A DNA stretch of 64,000 bases from Microbispora oryzae (GCF_017896165.1 NZ_JAFCNB010000002.1:372001-436000), one strand, 5' to 3'; counted from the stretch's first letter, positions 7,818-16,405 are shown. Notes: generated by a model not told the origin, from the letters alone. Numbers and translations: made by a program.

Positions 7818-9710
7818 ATGGCGGTGACAGCGCAAGAAAACGCAGAGGACGACCTGCCCGCGCTCGCTGAGCTCGACTCGCCGACCTGGCTCAGGCACGG
7901 CGACGTCCTCGTGGGCGTGGGGTTCCTGACGGTGGCGCGACGGCTGCCCGCCCTGGTCCGCCAGGCCCTGCGGATGGCGTGGGCGGCGAGCCCGCGCGAC
8001 ACCCTCGCCACCGTGGTCCTCAACCTGCTCGGCGGCGTGTTCACCGCCTTCGGGCTGCTCGCCACGACCGGCGTGCTGACCGCCCTGTTCGAGGCGGGTC
8101 CCACCCCCGGCCGCGTGCGGGCCGCGCTGCCCAGCCTGCTGCTGGTCGGCGCGGCCGCGGTGGTGCGGAGCGCGATGCAGTCCGGCGCGGGCTGGGCGCA
8201 GAGCCGGCTGCGCCCCCAGGTGACCCTGGTGGGCGAGACGCGCCTGTACGACCTGACCAGCCGGGTCGACCTGGTGTGCTTCGACGACCCGGCGTTCCAC
8301 GACAGCCTCGAACGGGCCCGCTACCGCGGCATGGCGATGGCCGGCAGCGTGGTCGACGCGACCATCGACACCATCACGTCGGTGGTGGGCCTGGTGGCCG
8401 CCGCGGGCGTTCTCGGCGTGCTGCATCCCGTCCTGCTGCCGCTGCTGCTGCTCGCCGTCGTCCCCGACGCGTGGGCGGCGGTCCGCGCCGCCCGCATGGG
8501 CTACGTCGCCGACCTGCGCCTGGTCCCCGCCCGGCGGCGGAAGTGGATCATCGCCGAGCTGCTCGCGGACAAGGAGACCGCGGCCGAGGTGCGCAGTTTC
8601 ACCATGCGCGGCTTCCTGATGCGCATGCACGGCGTGGTGTCCAGGGCCGAGCAGGACGTGCTCCTCGATCTGGCCAGGCGGCGCACCGTCACCCGTGTCG
8701 TCGGAGAGGTGCTCGGCGGCGCGGGCCAGGGGCTGGTCTACGTCTCACTCGGGATCCTGCTCGCCGCGGGCGCGGTCCCCCTCGCGGTCGCCGGCACCGC
8801 GGTGCTCGCCATCCGCGCCGGTCAGGGCTCGCTGTCCAGCTTCATGTTCGCCACCAACCGCCTGTACGAGGAGGGCCTCTACTTCACCGACTACCTCGAC
8901 TTCGCCGCCCAGGCCGAGGCCCGGATCCCCGCCGCCCGCACCCGCGAGGCACCCGCCGCCTTCAGCCGGATCACGGTCGAGGACGTCTCCTTCTCCTATC
9001 CCGCGACCGAGACCCCGGCGTTGCGCGGGGTGTCCGCGCACATCGACCGGGGCGAGGTGGTGGCGCTCGTCGGGGAGAACGGCTCGGGCAAGACCACCCT
9101 GGCCAAGATCCTCTCCGGGCTGTACGCCCCGGACGGCGGCCGGGTGCTGTGGGACGACGTCGACCTGCGTGAGGTCGACCCGGAGACGTTGCGGAGCAGG
9201 ATCGCGGTGATCGCCCAGGACCACACGCGATGGCCGCTGACCGCCCGCCACAACATCACGATGGGGCTGGAGAAGGGGCAGGACGCGGTGGACGCCGCCG
9301 CCCGGGTGGCCGGGGCGGACGAGGTCGTCGCCGAGCTCCCGCACGGCTACCGGACCCTGCTCGACCGCCGCTTCAAGGACGGCCGCGACCTGTCCGGCGG
9401 CCAGTGGCAGCGCATCGCGGTGGCCCGCGGCTTCTACCGCGACTCCCCGCTGCTGATCTGCGACGAGCCGACGGCGGCGCTCGACGCACGCGCCGAACAC
9501 GCGCTGTTCGAGCGGATCAGGCGCCACTCGGACGGGCGTTCGGTCCTGCTGATCACCCACCGGCTGGCCAGCGTGCGCTACGCCGACCGGATCTACGTGC
9601 TCGAACACGGGCTGGTCCGCGAACACGGCGACCATCGCGAGCTGATGGCCCTCGGCGGGCTCTACGCCGAGCTGTACGAGCTGCAGGCCCAGGCGTACCG
9701 CTCGGCCTGA
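7818..9710 (+). CDS. ABC exporter, fused permease and ATPase
   Basis: A 630-residue half-transporter. The N-terminal membrane domain (hydrophobic segments from about residue 70 to 345) is followed by an ATPase with Walker A GENGSGKTT, signature LSGGQ, Walker B LLICDEPTAALDA and the switch His in LLITHRL. Such exporters move peptides, lipids or drugs out of the cell. The start is ATG at 7818 with no convincing ribosome site. The gene converges on the type II thioesterase 25 bp away and could export the NRPS product, but no SARP site precedes it, so membership in the cluster is uncertain. Confidence 0.88.
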   Translation: MAVTAQENAEDDLPALAELDSPTWLRHGDVLVGVGFLTVARRLPALVRQALRMAWAASPRDTLATVVLNLLGGVFTAFGLLATTGVLTALFEAGPTPGRVRAALPSLLLVGAAAVVRSAMQSGAGWAQSRLRPQVTLVGETRLYDLTSRVDLVCFDDPAFHDSLERARYRGMAMAGSVVDATIDTITSVVGLVAAAGVLGVLHPVLLPLLLLAVVPDAWAAVRAARMGYVADLRLVPARRRKWIIAELLADKETAAEVRSFTMRGFLMRMHGVVSRAEQDVLLDLARRRTVTRVVGEVLGGAGQGLVYVSLGILLAAGAVPLAVAGTAVLAIRAGQGSLSSFMFATNRLYEEGLYFTDYLDFAAQAEARIPAARTREAPAAFSRITVEDVSFSYPATETPALRGVSAHIDRGEVVALVGENGSGKTTLAKILSGLYAPDGGRVLWDDVDLREVDPETLRSRIAVIAQDHTRWPLTARHNITMGLEKGQDAVDAAARVAGADEVVAELPHGYRTLLDRRFKDGRDLSGGQWQRIAVARGFYRDSPLLICDEPTAALDARAEHALFERIRRHSDGRSVLLITHRLASVRYADRIYVLEHGLVREHGDHRELMALGGLYAELYELQAQAYRSA

Positions 9711-9735
9711 GCCGGAGCAGCCACCGTGTGGCGCT

Positions 9736-10608
9736 TCAGGGCACCAGGTCGCGCAGATCGGCGGCGAGCGACGACAGCACCGCCGCCGGCTCCTCCAGGG
9801 GGAAGAAGTGGCCGCCGGGAAACGTACGGTGGCGGGCGGGCGCGCCGGTGAAGGCCGACCACTGCCGCACCTCCTCCACCGGCACGGTGTGGTCGGCGGC
9901 CCCGGACCAGGTGACGATCGGGCAGGTCAGGGCCGGTCCGGGCACGTAGCGGTAGGTCTCGGCCAGGCGGAAGTCGGCGCGCAGCGCGGGCAGGTAGAGC
10001 TCCCGCAGCCGGGGATCGTCGAGGGCGTCGCCGAGGTCGCCGCTGTCGGCCAGCACCTGCCGCAGGAACTCCTCGTCGGGCAGCAGGTGGAACGCGTTCT
10101 CCGGCGGCAGGTGGGGCGCCGCGTGCCCCGACACGACGAGGCACGCGGGGCCGTGCCCGGCGGCGGTGAGCAGCCGGGCCAGCTCGAACGCCACCAGCGC
10201 GCCCATGCTGTGCCCGAGCAGGACGTACGGCAGGGGCGAGGCCGCCCGCCACCGCGCCACCGCGGGCCCGAGCGGCCGCAGCAGGTCGGGCAGGGCGCCG
10301 ACGGGTGGATCGAGCAGCCGGGTCTCCCTTCCCGGCAGGCACGCCGCCCACAGCTCCACCCGCGGCGGCAGGTGATCCCTCCAGCGGCGGTACGCCGAGA
10401 CGCCGCTGCCGGCGTGGGGCACGAGCAGCACCCGCAACCGGGCGTCCGCGTCGCCGGCCACGCACTGCACCCACTCCCGCCCGGCCGCCGTGGATGGCCG
10501 CGTGGACGCCGCCGTAGATCCCGCCGTAGATCCCACCGTGGATCCCACCGTGGATCCCGCCGTAGATCCCACCGTGGATATGGACGTGGATATGGACGTG
10601 CTGGTCAT
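9736..10608 (-). CDS. Type II (editing) thioesterase of the NRPS cluster
   Basis: A 290-residue alpha/beta hydrolase of the GrsT/RifR family, which clears wrongly loaded or stalled carrier proteins. It has LLVPHAGSGVSAYRRW near residue 60, nucleophile Ser in LGHSMGALVAFE and catalytic His in FPGGHFFP. About 40 extra N-terminal residues are a Ser/Thr/Gly/Val repeat made by a 12-bp tandem repeat in the DNA, so the true start could lie further in (for example the GTG at the VQCVAG segment). A SARP-type site lies directly upstream, with its -10 only 6 nt from the ATG, so the message is probably leaderless. Confidence 0.9.
   Translation of the reverse strand: MTSTSISTSISTVGSTAGSTVGSTVGSTAGSTAASTRPSTAAGREWVQCVAGDADARLRVLLVPHAGSGVSAYRRWRDHLPPRVELWAACLPGRETRLLDPPVGALPDLLRPLGPAVARWRAASPLPYVLLGHSMGALVAFELARLLTAAGHGPACLVVSGHAAPHLPPENAFHLLPDEEFLRQVLADSGDLGDALDDPRLRELYLPALRADFRLAETYRYVPGPALTCPIVTWSGAADHTVPVEEVRQWSAFTGAPARHRTFPGGHFFPLEEPAAVLSSLAADLRDLVP
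10512..10595. repeat. 12-bp tandem repeat inside the thioesterase 5' end
   Basis: Seven consecutive 12-bp units of the form CCGTRGATCCCR, the last two diverging to CCGTGGATATGG and ACGTGGATATGG. In the thioesterase reading frame each unit encodes four residues of the type V/A-G-S-T. Copy changes would not shift the frame. Confidence 0.9.
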
Positions 10609-10614
10609 ACCGGT

Positions 10615-10646
10615 ATTCGAGCCGGAGACGGTTGCACTTCGGTTAC
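10615..10646 (-). promoter_or_regulatory. SARP-type operator/promoter of the type II thioesterase
   Basis: Read leftward: GTAACCG, 4 bp, GCAACCG, 8 bp, then the -10-like hexamer TCGAAT ending 6 nt before the thioesterase ATG. The upstream heptamer abuts that of the P450 promoter, so the two form a palindrome around 10646/10647. The spacing fits SARP sites; the -10 is the weakest of the six. Confidence 0.65.
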
Positions 10647-10678
10647 GTAACCGGTCGCTAACCGGGTCTTCCTAGGCT
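10647..10678 (+). promoter_or_regulatory. SARP-type operator/promoter of the P450 gene
   Basis: GTAACCG (10647-10653), GTCG, CTAACCG (10658-10664), 8 bp, then -10 TAGGCT (10673-10678). The expected transcript start is near 10685, about 30 nt before the P450 ATG. It is nearly the same as the site before the stand-alone condensation gene. Confidence 0.8.
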
Positions 10679-10715
10679 CCCCGCCATCCAGGGATTGGAT
10701 CAGGAGGAGACGACA

Positions 10716-12179
10716 ATGGCATCGACCGCGGAGTTGTGGCCGGAGCTCGACCAGATCCCGAAGGCACCGCCGACGCCGGCCCCGCCCTCGGGCGAGGACG
10801 CGGCGGGTTATGGCCCGCCCGCCCCGCTGCAGGGGTTCATGCAGCTCGCCCGGGAGCTCGGCCCGATCTTCCAGTTCGAGGCGCCCGGTTTCCAGATGGT
10901 GATCGCCTCGGGGGCCGACCTCGTCGCCGAGCTGGTCGACGAGTCGCGCTTCGCGAAGCACGTCGGCTTCGGCATGGCCGCCTACCGCGAGGTGACCGCG
11001 GACGGCCTGTTCACCGCGTTCAACGAAGAGCCCAACTGGCAGCTCGCCCACGACATCCTGGCCCCGGCGTTCACGCTGGAGGCCATGCGCAGCTACCACG
11101 CGGCGATGACGGCGACCGTCCGGGAACTCATCGCGGCCTGGAACAAGCGGGCCGGCGAGCCTCTCAACGTGGTCGGCGACATGACCAACCTGGCGCTCGA
11201 ATCGATCGGCCGGGCCGGGTTCGGCTACACCTTCGACTCGTTCCAGCGGTCCGAGCCGCATCCGTTCATCGCCTCCATGATCGCCACTCTCCAGCACTCC
11301 ACGAAGATGCCCGACGAGCAGGCCGCGGAGCGGGAGCAGCACGAGAACAACGTCCGCTTCATGCACGAGCTCGTCGACGACGTGGTGCGGCGCCGGCAGG
11401 ACTCGGGCGACACCGGGACGAGCGACCTCCTCGGCGTGATGCTCAACACGGCCCAGCCGGGCACCGGGAACAAGCTCGACCTGACCAACATCCGCAACCA
11501 GATCACGACGTTCCTGGTCGCGGGCTTCGGCACCAGCGCCGGCCTGATGTCGTTCGCGCTGTACTACCTCACCAAGCACCCCGACGTGCTGGCGAAGGCC
11601 CGCGAGGAGGTCGACCGGGTGCTCGGCGGCGACCTGGACGCCGACCCCACCTACGAGCAGACCGCCAAGCTGCGCTACGTCCGCAAGGTCCTGGACGAGG
11701 CGCTGCGCCTGTGGCCGCCGGCGGCGGTCTTCATGCGCGAGGCGCGTGAGGACACCGTCCTGGGCGGGCGGTACCCGATGAAGAAGGGCGCGTGGGCGCT
11801 GGTCCTCACGCCGGTGCTGCACCGGGACCAGGCGATCTGGGGCGAGGACGCCGAGCGGTTCGACCCCGAGCGGTTCGGCCCCGACGCCGTCAGGTCCCGC
11901 CCGGCCCACGCGTACAAGCCGTTCGGCACGGGCCCGCGCGCCTGCATCGGCCGGCAGTTCGCCCAGCACGAGGCGACGCTCGCGCTCGGCATGCTGCTGC
12001 AGCGGTTCGACCTGGAGGCCGACCCGGGATACGAGCTGACCGTCGGCGAGCCCGGCTTCTTCATGCCGGCCGGTTTCACCCTGACGGCCCGGCCCCGCAC
12101 GTCCACCGCGGAGGGGGCCGCTCCGGCCGCGGAGGCGGCCGCCGCGCAGTGCCCCTACCACGCGCTCCAGACCACCTGA
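10716..12179 (+). CDS. Cytochrome P450, CYP102-like heme domain without reductase
   Basis: A 487-residue P450 whose sequence follows the heme domain of CYP102 fatty-acid hydroxylases (for example FLVAGFGTSAGLMSFALYYL in the I helix). The heme loop is FGTGPRACIG with the thiolate Cys, and the K-helix ExxR is in DEALRLWPP. There is no fused reductase. In the I helix the usual acid of AGHETTSG is Gly (AGFGTSAG) while the Thr is kept, which may change oxygen activation. The C-terminus carries QCPYHA. The ATG at 10716 follows AGGAGGAG. A SARP-type promoter links it to the NRPS cluster, where it probably oxidises the product or a carrier-bound intermediate. Confidence 0.9.
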   Translation: MASTAELWPELDQIPKAPPTPAPPSGEDAAGYGPPAPLQGFMQLARELGPIFQFEAPGFQMVIASGADLVAELVDESRFAKHVGFGMAAYREVTADGLFTAFNEEPNWQLAHDILAPAFTLEAMRSYHAAMTATVRELIAAWNKRAGEPLNVVGDMTNLALESIGRAGFGYTFDSFQRSEPHPFIASMIATLQHSTKMPDEQAAEREQHENNVRFMHELVDDVVRRRQDSGDTGTSDLLGVMLNTAQPGTGNKLDLTNIRNQITTFLVAGFGTSAGLMSFALYYLTKHPDVLAKAREEVDRVLGGDLDADPTYEQTAKLRYVRKVLDEALRLWPPAAVFMREAREDTVLGGRYPMKKGAWALVLTPVLHRDQAIWGEDAERFDPERFGPDAVRSRPAHAYKPFGTGPRACIGRQFAQHEATLALGMLLQRFDLEADPGYELTVGEPGFFMPAGFTLTARPRTSTAEGAAPAAEAAAAQCPYHALQTT

Positions 12180-12198
12180 CGAATCCCTGGAGAAAAGA

Positions 12199-12236
12199 GG
12201 GACCGCCCGGCCTGGTTTTCCAGGCCGGGCGGTCCC
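12199..12236 (+). terminator. Strong hairpin terminator after the P450 gene
   Basis: A perfect 17-bp stem (12199-12215 with 12220-12236) around a TTTT loop, 20 bp after the P450 stop. It closes the P450 transcript and separates it from the YCII/sigma genes. Confidence 0.9.
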
Positions 12237-12347
12237 GCGTCCGGCCTGAGGAGCCGGGCGGCCGCCCGGAAGTCGCGAGCGGGTAGTGTCCCCTACGCCG
12301 CCGCCCGTTCGTCGTACGGGTGAGAGCCGCTGACTCCGGAGGTCGCG

Positions 12348-12686
12348 ATGCAGTACGCCCTGATGATCTATATCGAGCCCGCCTACGCCGAAGGGCTGAC
12401 CGACGACGAGCGTGAGGCGGGCTACGCGGAGTATCTCGCGCTGGCCGACGACCCCCGGTGCGTCGCCTCCGGGCAGCTGCAACCCGCCGAGACGGCCACC
12501 AGCGTGCGGGTGGCCGGGGGCCGCACGCTGCTGACCGACGGCCCGTTCGCGGACACCAAGGAGGTGCTCGGCGGGTTCTGCCTGGTCGAGGCGGCCGACC
12601 TCGACGAGGTGATCGAGATGGCGGCCCGCGTCCCGGCCGCCCGGGCCGGCGGCGTGGTGGAGATCCGGCCGGTGGTGCCGCGCTGA
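12348..12686 (+). CDS. YCII-related (DGPF domain) protein
   Basis: A 112-residue protein with the ferredoxin-like YCII/DGPF fold; the motif LLTDGPFADTKEVLGGF gives the family name. Members nearly always sit beside an ECF42-type sigma factor, as here: the sigma gene starts 3 nt after this stop. The role is unknown; signalling to or control of the sigma factor has been proposed. The start is ATG at 12348. It appears unrelated to the NRPS genes. Confidence 0.9.
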   Translation: MQYALMIYIEPAYAEGLTDDEREAGYAEYLALADDPRCVASGQLQPAETATSVRVAGGRTLLTDGPFADTKEVLGGFCLVEAADLDEVIEMAARVPAARAGGVVEIRPVVPR

Positions 12687-12688
12687 CC

Positions 12689-13846
12689 GTGCTGGAGGAG
12701 GTCTTCCGGAACGAGTGGGGCCGGGTGCTGGCCTCGCTGGTCGGGTTCCTCGGCGACTTCGACAGGGCCGAGGACGCCGCACAGGAGGCGTTCACGATCG
12801 CGGCTGAGCGCTGGCCGGAGTCCGGCCTGCCCGCCAATCCGGGCGCGTGGCTGGTGACGACGGCCCGCAACCGGGCCATCGACCGGATCCGCCGGGAACG
12901 CACCCTGGCCGAGAAGATCCACCTTCTACCGGCGCCCGAGGCCGTCATGGACGAGTTCGACGACACCCCCATCAAGGACGAACGGCTTGAGCTGATCTTC
13001 GCCTGCTGTCATCCGGCGCTGCCGCTGGACGGGCAGGTGGCGCTCACGCTGCGGGCCCTCGGCGGCCTGGAGACCGCCGACATCGCGCGGGCGTTCCTGG
13101 TCTCCGAGGAGACCATGAAGCGCCGCCTGACCAGGGCCAAGAACAAGATCAAGGCGACCGGGATCCCGTTCGCGGTCCCCGACGCGCGCCTGCTGCCCGA
13201 CCGGCTCGACGCGGTGCTCGCGGTCGTCTACCTCATCTACAACGAGGGCTACCGCGGCCGGGTCGACCTGGGCGCCGAGGCCATCCGCCTGGGCCGGGTG
13301 CTCACCGCGCTCATGCCAGACCAACCGGAGGCGCACGGCCTGCTCGCGCTGATGATGATCCACCACGCTCGGCGGCGGGCCCGGTTCTCCGGCGACGATC
13401 TCGTGCTGCTCGAGGATCAGGACCGTTCGCTGTGGGACACGCGGCAGATCGCGGCGGGCCGGGCGGTGCTCGACCGGGCGATCGCGCTGGGCGGGCGCGG
13501 CGCCTACGTCGTCCAGGCCGCTATCGCGTCGCTGCAGACCCGCGAGCGGATCGACTGGCCGCAGATCGCGGATCTGTACGGGCGGCTGGCCCGGCTCACC
13601 GGCTCACCGGTCATCGAGCTCAACCGCGCCGTGGCGCTCGCGCAGGCCGGCGACCCCGCCGCGGCGCTGCGCGCCGTCGACCGCCTCGACCTGGACGGTT
13701 ACCTCTACTTCCACTCGACCAGAGGCGAGCTGCTGCGCCGTCTCGGCCGCGACACCGAGGCCCGGGAGGCGTACCGGCGGGCGCTCGCCCTGGCCGCCTC
13801 GACCCCCGAGCGGCGGTTTCTGACCCGGCGGCTCGAAGATCTCTGA
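12689..13846 (+). CDS. ECF RNA polymerase sigma factor, ECF42-like with C-terminal extension
   Basis: A 385-residue sigma factor. Region 2 (FLGDFDRAEDAAQEAFTIAAERW, then WLVTTARNRAIDRIRRER) and region 4 (LTLRALGGLETADIARAFLV, then MKRRLTRAKNKI) are followed by about 200 residues of helical TPR-like repeats (DUF6596 type), the layout of ECF42 sigma factors. The GTG at 12689 lies just after the DGPF gene's stop; no anti-sigma gene is present, and the C-terminal extension is thought to be regulatory in this group. Target promoters are unknown. Confidence 0.9.
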   Translation: MLEEVFRNEWGRVLASLVGFLGDFDRAEDAAQEAFTIAAERWPESGLPANPGAWLVTTARNRAIDRIRRERTLAEKIHLLPAPEAVMDEFDDTPIKDERLELIFACCHPALPLDGQVALTLRALGGLETADIARAFLVSEETMKRRLTRAKNKIKATGIPFAVPDARLLPDRLDAVLAVVYLIYNEGYRGRVDLGAEAIRLGRVLTALMPDQPEAHGLLALMMIHHARRRARFSGDDLVLLEDQDRSLWDTRQIAAGRAVLDRAIALGGRGAYVVQAAIASLQTRERIDWPQIADLYGRLARLTGSPVIELNRAVALAQAGDPAAALRAVDRLDLDGYLYFHSTRGELLRRLGRDTEAREAYRRALALAASTPERRFLTRRLEDL

Positions 13847-13923
13847 CCCGGGTGTCCCGCGGGCGGATCGCCGTTCGTCTCCAAAACAGGAACGACGGAA
13901 CGACGACCCGAAAAGGGGGCCAC

Positions 13924-14367
13924 GTGTCGGCAACCCAGGAAACCCGCGAAAAGGCGGCGTTCGGCCGCCTCCATGACGCCGTGAACAGCGGCGACATGGA
14001 GCTCATAGCGAAGACGATCGACGAGATCGTCGAGCCGGACGCGTTGATCCGCACGCCGCTGCCGATCGACGCGACGGGCGCGGAGGCGCTCAAGCACGTG
14101 TGGGCGAGGCTCTTCCAAACCTTCCCCGATCTGCACGTCGAGGTCGAGGACATGATCGCGGAAGGGGACCGGCTCGTCTGCCGGAACACGGTCACCGGGA
14201 CCCACCGGGGCGATTTCATGGGCCTCCCGCCGACCGGCAGGTCCGTCGCCTACAACGAGATCTTCATCTTCCGGTTCGCGGACGGGCGGATCGCCGAGAC
14301 CTGGGGTGTCGTCGACGTCGCCGGGCTGATGCGGCAGCTCGGCGTGCTTCCGGGAGGCTCCGCGTGA
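13924..14367 (+). CDS. SnoaL-like ester cyclase family protein
   Basis: A 147-residue alpha+beta barrel protein of the SnoaL/NTF2-like group: AFGRLHDAVNSGDMELI, GDRLVCRNTVTGTHRGDFMG and IAETWGVVDVAGLMRQLG are typical. Some relatives are polyketide cyclases, but most single copies like this one are of unknown function. The GTG at 13924 was chosen because the family fold begins directly after it. It lies in a rightward run with DoxX and hemerythrin genes, suggesting a stress-related unit driven by the upstream sigma factor (inference). Confidence 0.8.
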   Translation: MSATQETREKAAFGRLHDAVNSGDMELIAKTIDEIVEPDALIRTPLPIDATGAEALKHVWARLFQTFPDLHVEVEDMIAEGDRLVCRNTVTGTHRGDFMGLPPTGRSVAYNEIFIFRFADGRIAETWGVVDVAGLMRQLGVLPGGSA

Positions 14368-14407
14368 TCACGCCCTCGACATCGGCGGGCCACGGGGGCC
14401 TCCGCCG

Positions 14408-14779
14408 ATGAACGTGTTCCTGTGGATCGTGCAGGCGATCGTGGCCGGTCTGCTCGCCCTCTCCGGCCTGGGCAAACTCGCCCAGCCGAAGGACAGGCTG
14501 GCCGGGAGATATCCGTGGGTCCGGGACATGTCCTCGGCCACCGTGTGGCTCATCGGCGTGCTGGAGTTGCTCGGCGCGATCGGGCTGATCGCGCCCGCCG
14601 CCACGGGAGTCGCCACCGTCCTGACACCGATCGCCGCGACCGGGATCGCGGTCATGATGATCTTCGCGGCGGGGCTGCATCTCCGCCGCCGGGAGCCGTC
14701 CGGAGTTGCGGTGACCACCGTTCTCATCGTGCTGGCCGCGCTCGTCGCCTGGGGACGGTTCGGCCCCTACGGCTGGTGA
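14408..14779 (+). CDS. DoxX-family membrane protein
   Basis: A 123-residue integral membrane protein with four hydrophobic segments and the DoxX motif LSGLGKLAQPKDRLAGRYPWV after the first. DoxX/DoxD-like proteins are linked to redox or thiol stress in actinobacteria. The ATG at 14408 lies 40 nt after the SnoaL-like gene in the same direction. Confidence 0.85.
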   Translation: MNVFLWIVQAIVAGLLALSGLGKLAQPKDRLAGRYPWVRDMSSATVWLIGVLELLGAIGLIAPAATGVATVLTPIAATGIAVMMIFAAGLHLRRREPSGVAVTTVLIVLAALVAWGRFGPYGW

Positions 14780-14840
14780 TCGCATCAGCGGCGCCTGAAT
14801 CACCCGGTCCGGGCACCATCAGCCAACCGAAGGAGAAACC

Positions 14841-15503
14841 ATGAGCGACAGGCTCGACATGACCGCCATGTACGCCGCGCACGACGCGCTGCGGCGGGAG
14901 CTGGAACACCTCGCCCGGACCACGGCCAGGGTCGATGACGACCCTCGGCGGATCCTGGGCGCCGCCGTCGGCTGGGAGCTGTTCAAGAAGTCACTGCACG
15001 TGCATCACACCGCCGAGGACGACGCGCTCTGGCCGGCGATGCGCGAGGCCGTGGCCGGCCGCCCCGACGACCTGGCCCTGCTGGCGGCCATGGAGTCCGA
15101 GCACGAGGCCATCGACCCGCTCATCGACGCGATCGACGCCGAGATCGACGCCGCGCTGCGCGGCCGGGAGTCCGGGCCGGAACGCATCGGCGATCTCACC
15201 GACGCCCTGGCCACCGGGCTGAGCGGGCACCTCAAGCACGAGGAGGACGAGGCGCTGCCGCTGATCCAGGCGACCGTCACCGAGCCGCAGTGGCAGCACT
15301 TCGGCCAGGTCAACGCTCGCCTGGTCGGCCCGGACGCCCCGCGCATCCTGCCCTGGATGCTGGACGGCGCGAGCGAGCGGACCATCGCGGTGATGCTGGC
15401 CCCGCTGCCCGAACCGGCACGCCTGGCCTATCGGAACGAGTGGCAGCCCGCGTACGCGGCCCTGGACCTGTGGGGCACGGGCAGCGCCGGCGGCGCGGGC
15501 TGA
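14841..15503 (+). CDS. Hemerythrin-like domain protein
   Basis: A 220-residue four-helix protein with hemerythrin/HHE signatures: YAAHDALRRELEHL, LHVHHTAEDDALWPAM, SEHEAIDP and LSGHLKHEEDEALPLI provide the His/Glu/Asp iron ligands. It probably binds O2, NO or iron in the cytosol. The ATG at 14841 follows AAGGAG. It is the last gene of the run from 12348 and is followed at once by a strong terminator. Confidence 0.9.
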   Translation: MSDRLDMTAMYAAHDALRRELEHLARTTARVDDDPRRILGAAVGWELFKKSLHVHHTAEDDALWPAMREAVAGRPDDLALLAAMESEHEAIDPLIDAIDAEIDAALRGRESGPERIGDLTDALATGLSGHLKHEEDEALPLIQATVTEPQWQHFGQVNARLVGPDAPRILPWMLDGASERTIAVMLAPLPEPARLAYRNEWQPAYAALDLWGTGSAGGAG

Positions 15504-15506
15504 CAG

Positions 15507-15540
15507 CCGCGGGGCCGCCTCGGACGAGGCGGCCCCGCGG
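15507..15540. terminator. Bidirectional hairpin terminator
   Basis: A perfect 16-bp inverted repeat (15507-15522 with 15525-15540) 4 bp after the hemerythrin stop. It lies between convergent units and ends both the stress-type run and the leftward NRPS-cluster operon that finishes with the tautomerase gene. Confidence 0.88.
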
Positions 15541-15582
15541 TGCGTGCCGGTGTGTGTGCCGGTGTGTGCCGGTGCCGGCGTG

Positions 15583-15966
15583 TCAGCCGAGGAGCTGGGC
15601 GTCCCCGTTGCCGAACGACCAGTCCACCAGCTCGTTCTCGGTGATGGAGACCAGCACGTTGCGCGGCTCGACGCCGGCCTTGTCGGCGGCCAGCTCGGTG
15701 ATGCGCCGGTAGAGCGCCTTCTTCTGCTCGACGGTGCGCCCGGCGCGCATCGTGATCGCGATGAAGACGATGCCGTTGTCCCGCCGGATCCCCATGTAGC
15801 CGGGGTCGTAGCGGAGGTGACCCGCCGGGTGCCGGTTGATCACCTGGAACAGGTCGTCGGCGGGCACGTCGATCGTCTCCGTCATGGCCAGGTGAACGGC
15901 GTCGCCGATCGCGGCCAGGGTGTCGTCGTCGCGTTCGTCGAGAACGTCGATGCGGACCAGTGGCAT
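15583..15966 (-). CDS. Tautomerase-family protein
   Basis: A 127-residue member of the 4-oxalocrotonate tautomerase/MIF superfamily. It begins MPLVRIDV, so Pro-2 becomes the N-terminal catalytic base after Met removal, and it contains GRTVEQKKALYRRITELA. Such enzymes shift keto-enol forms or add water to unsaturated acids. It starts 4 nt after the cupin stop and is the last gene of the operon that begins at the SARP gene, so a role in tailoring or precursor supply is possible but unproven. Confidence 0.85.
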   Translation of the reverse strand: MPLVRIDVLDERDDDTLAAIGDAVHLAMTETIDVPADDLFQVINRHPAGHLRYDPGYMGIRRDNGIVFIAITMRAGRTVEQKKALYRRITELAADKAGVEPRNVLVSITENELVDWSFGNGDAQLLG

Positions 15967-15970
15967 GCCG

Positions 15971-16348
15971 TCACCTCACCGGACGGGTCGGGGCCTCACG
16001 CACGACGAGCAGCGTGCAGCCGGAATCTGAACTGACCTGGTGGACGCTGTTCGGCTCCTCGACGATCACGTCGCCGACGCCGTAGCGGTCGCCGTTGTCG
16101 TTGACCAGCTCGCCGTCCAGCACGAACATCATCTCGTAGTCGAGGTGCTCGTGCAGGTCGCCGTGGGCGCCGGGGCCGAACCGCACGAGGAACGCGTGGG
16201 CCTGCTGACCGGTGCGGTAGAGCGTGTGGATGTCGACGCCCTCCCGTCCGGGCTGCACCCACCGCTCCCACGCCACGGCCTCCCGGCCCTCGGCGCTGAG
16301 CAGGTCTCTGACGACAAGAACGTCCCTCTGCTGTGCCGTCTCCATCAT
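15971..16348 (-). CDS. Cupin-domain protein
   Basis: A 125-residue single cupin. The metal-binding set is AHGDLHEHLDYEMMFVLDGEL in the first motif and NSVHQVSSDS in the second. It could be a dioxygenase, an isomerase or a ligand-binding protein. Two ATGs in a row (16348/16345) follow a GGAG-rich site. Short imperfect repeats of CTGGGTC at 16362-16405 separate it from the AMP-ligase gene. It is tightly linked to the tautomerase gene. Confidence 0.82.
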   Translation of the reverse strand: MMETAQQRDVLVVRDLLSAEGREAVAWERWVQPGREGVDIHTLYRTGQQAHAFLVRFGPGAHGDLHEHLDYEMMFVLDGELVNDNGDRYGVGDVIVEEPNSVHQVSSDSGCTLLVVREAPTRPVR

Positions 16349-16405
16349 CTCCGGTCTCTCCTCCCTGGATCGGATCCTGGGTCAGGTCCTGGGTCGCACC
16401 CTGAG

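Noticed and set aside
12348-15503. YCII, ECF sigma, SnoaL, DoxX and hemerythrin as part of the NRPS cluster
   Set aside because: They are bounded by strong terminators on both sides, have no SARP site, and DGPF-ECF42 pairs are common stand-alone units.
15541-15582. GTGTGCCGGT repeats after the terminator as a CRISPR-like array
   Set aside because: They are a few short overlapping units without spacers and no cas gene is present.
16362-16405. CTGGGTC repeats between the AMP-ligase and cupin genes as a regulatory array
   Set aside because: Units are short, imperfect and lie inside an operon; chance in GC-rich spacer is likely.
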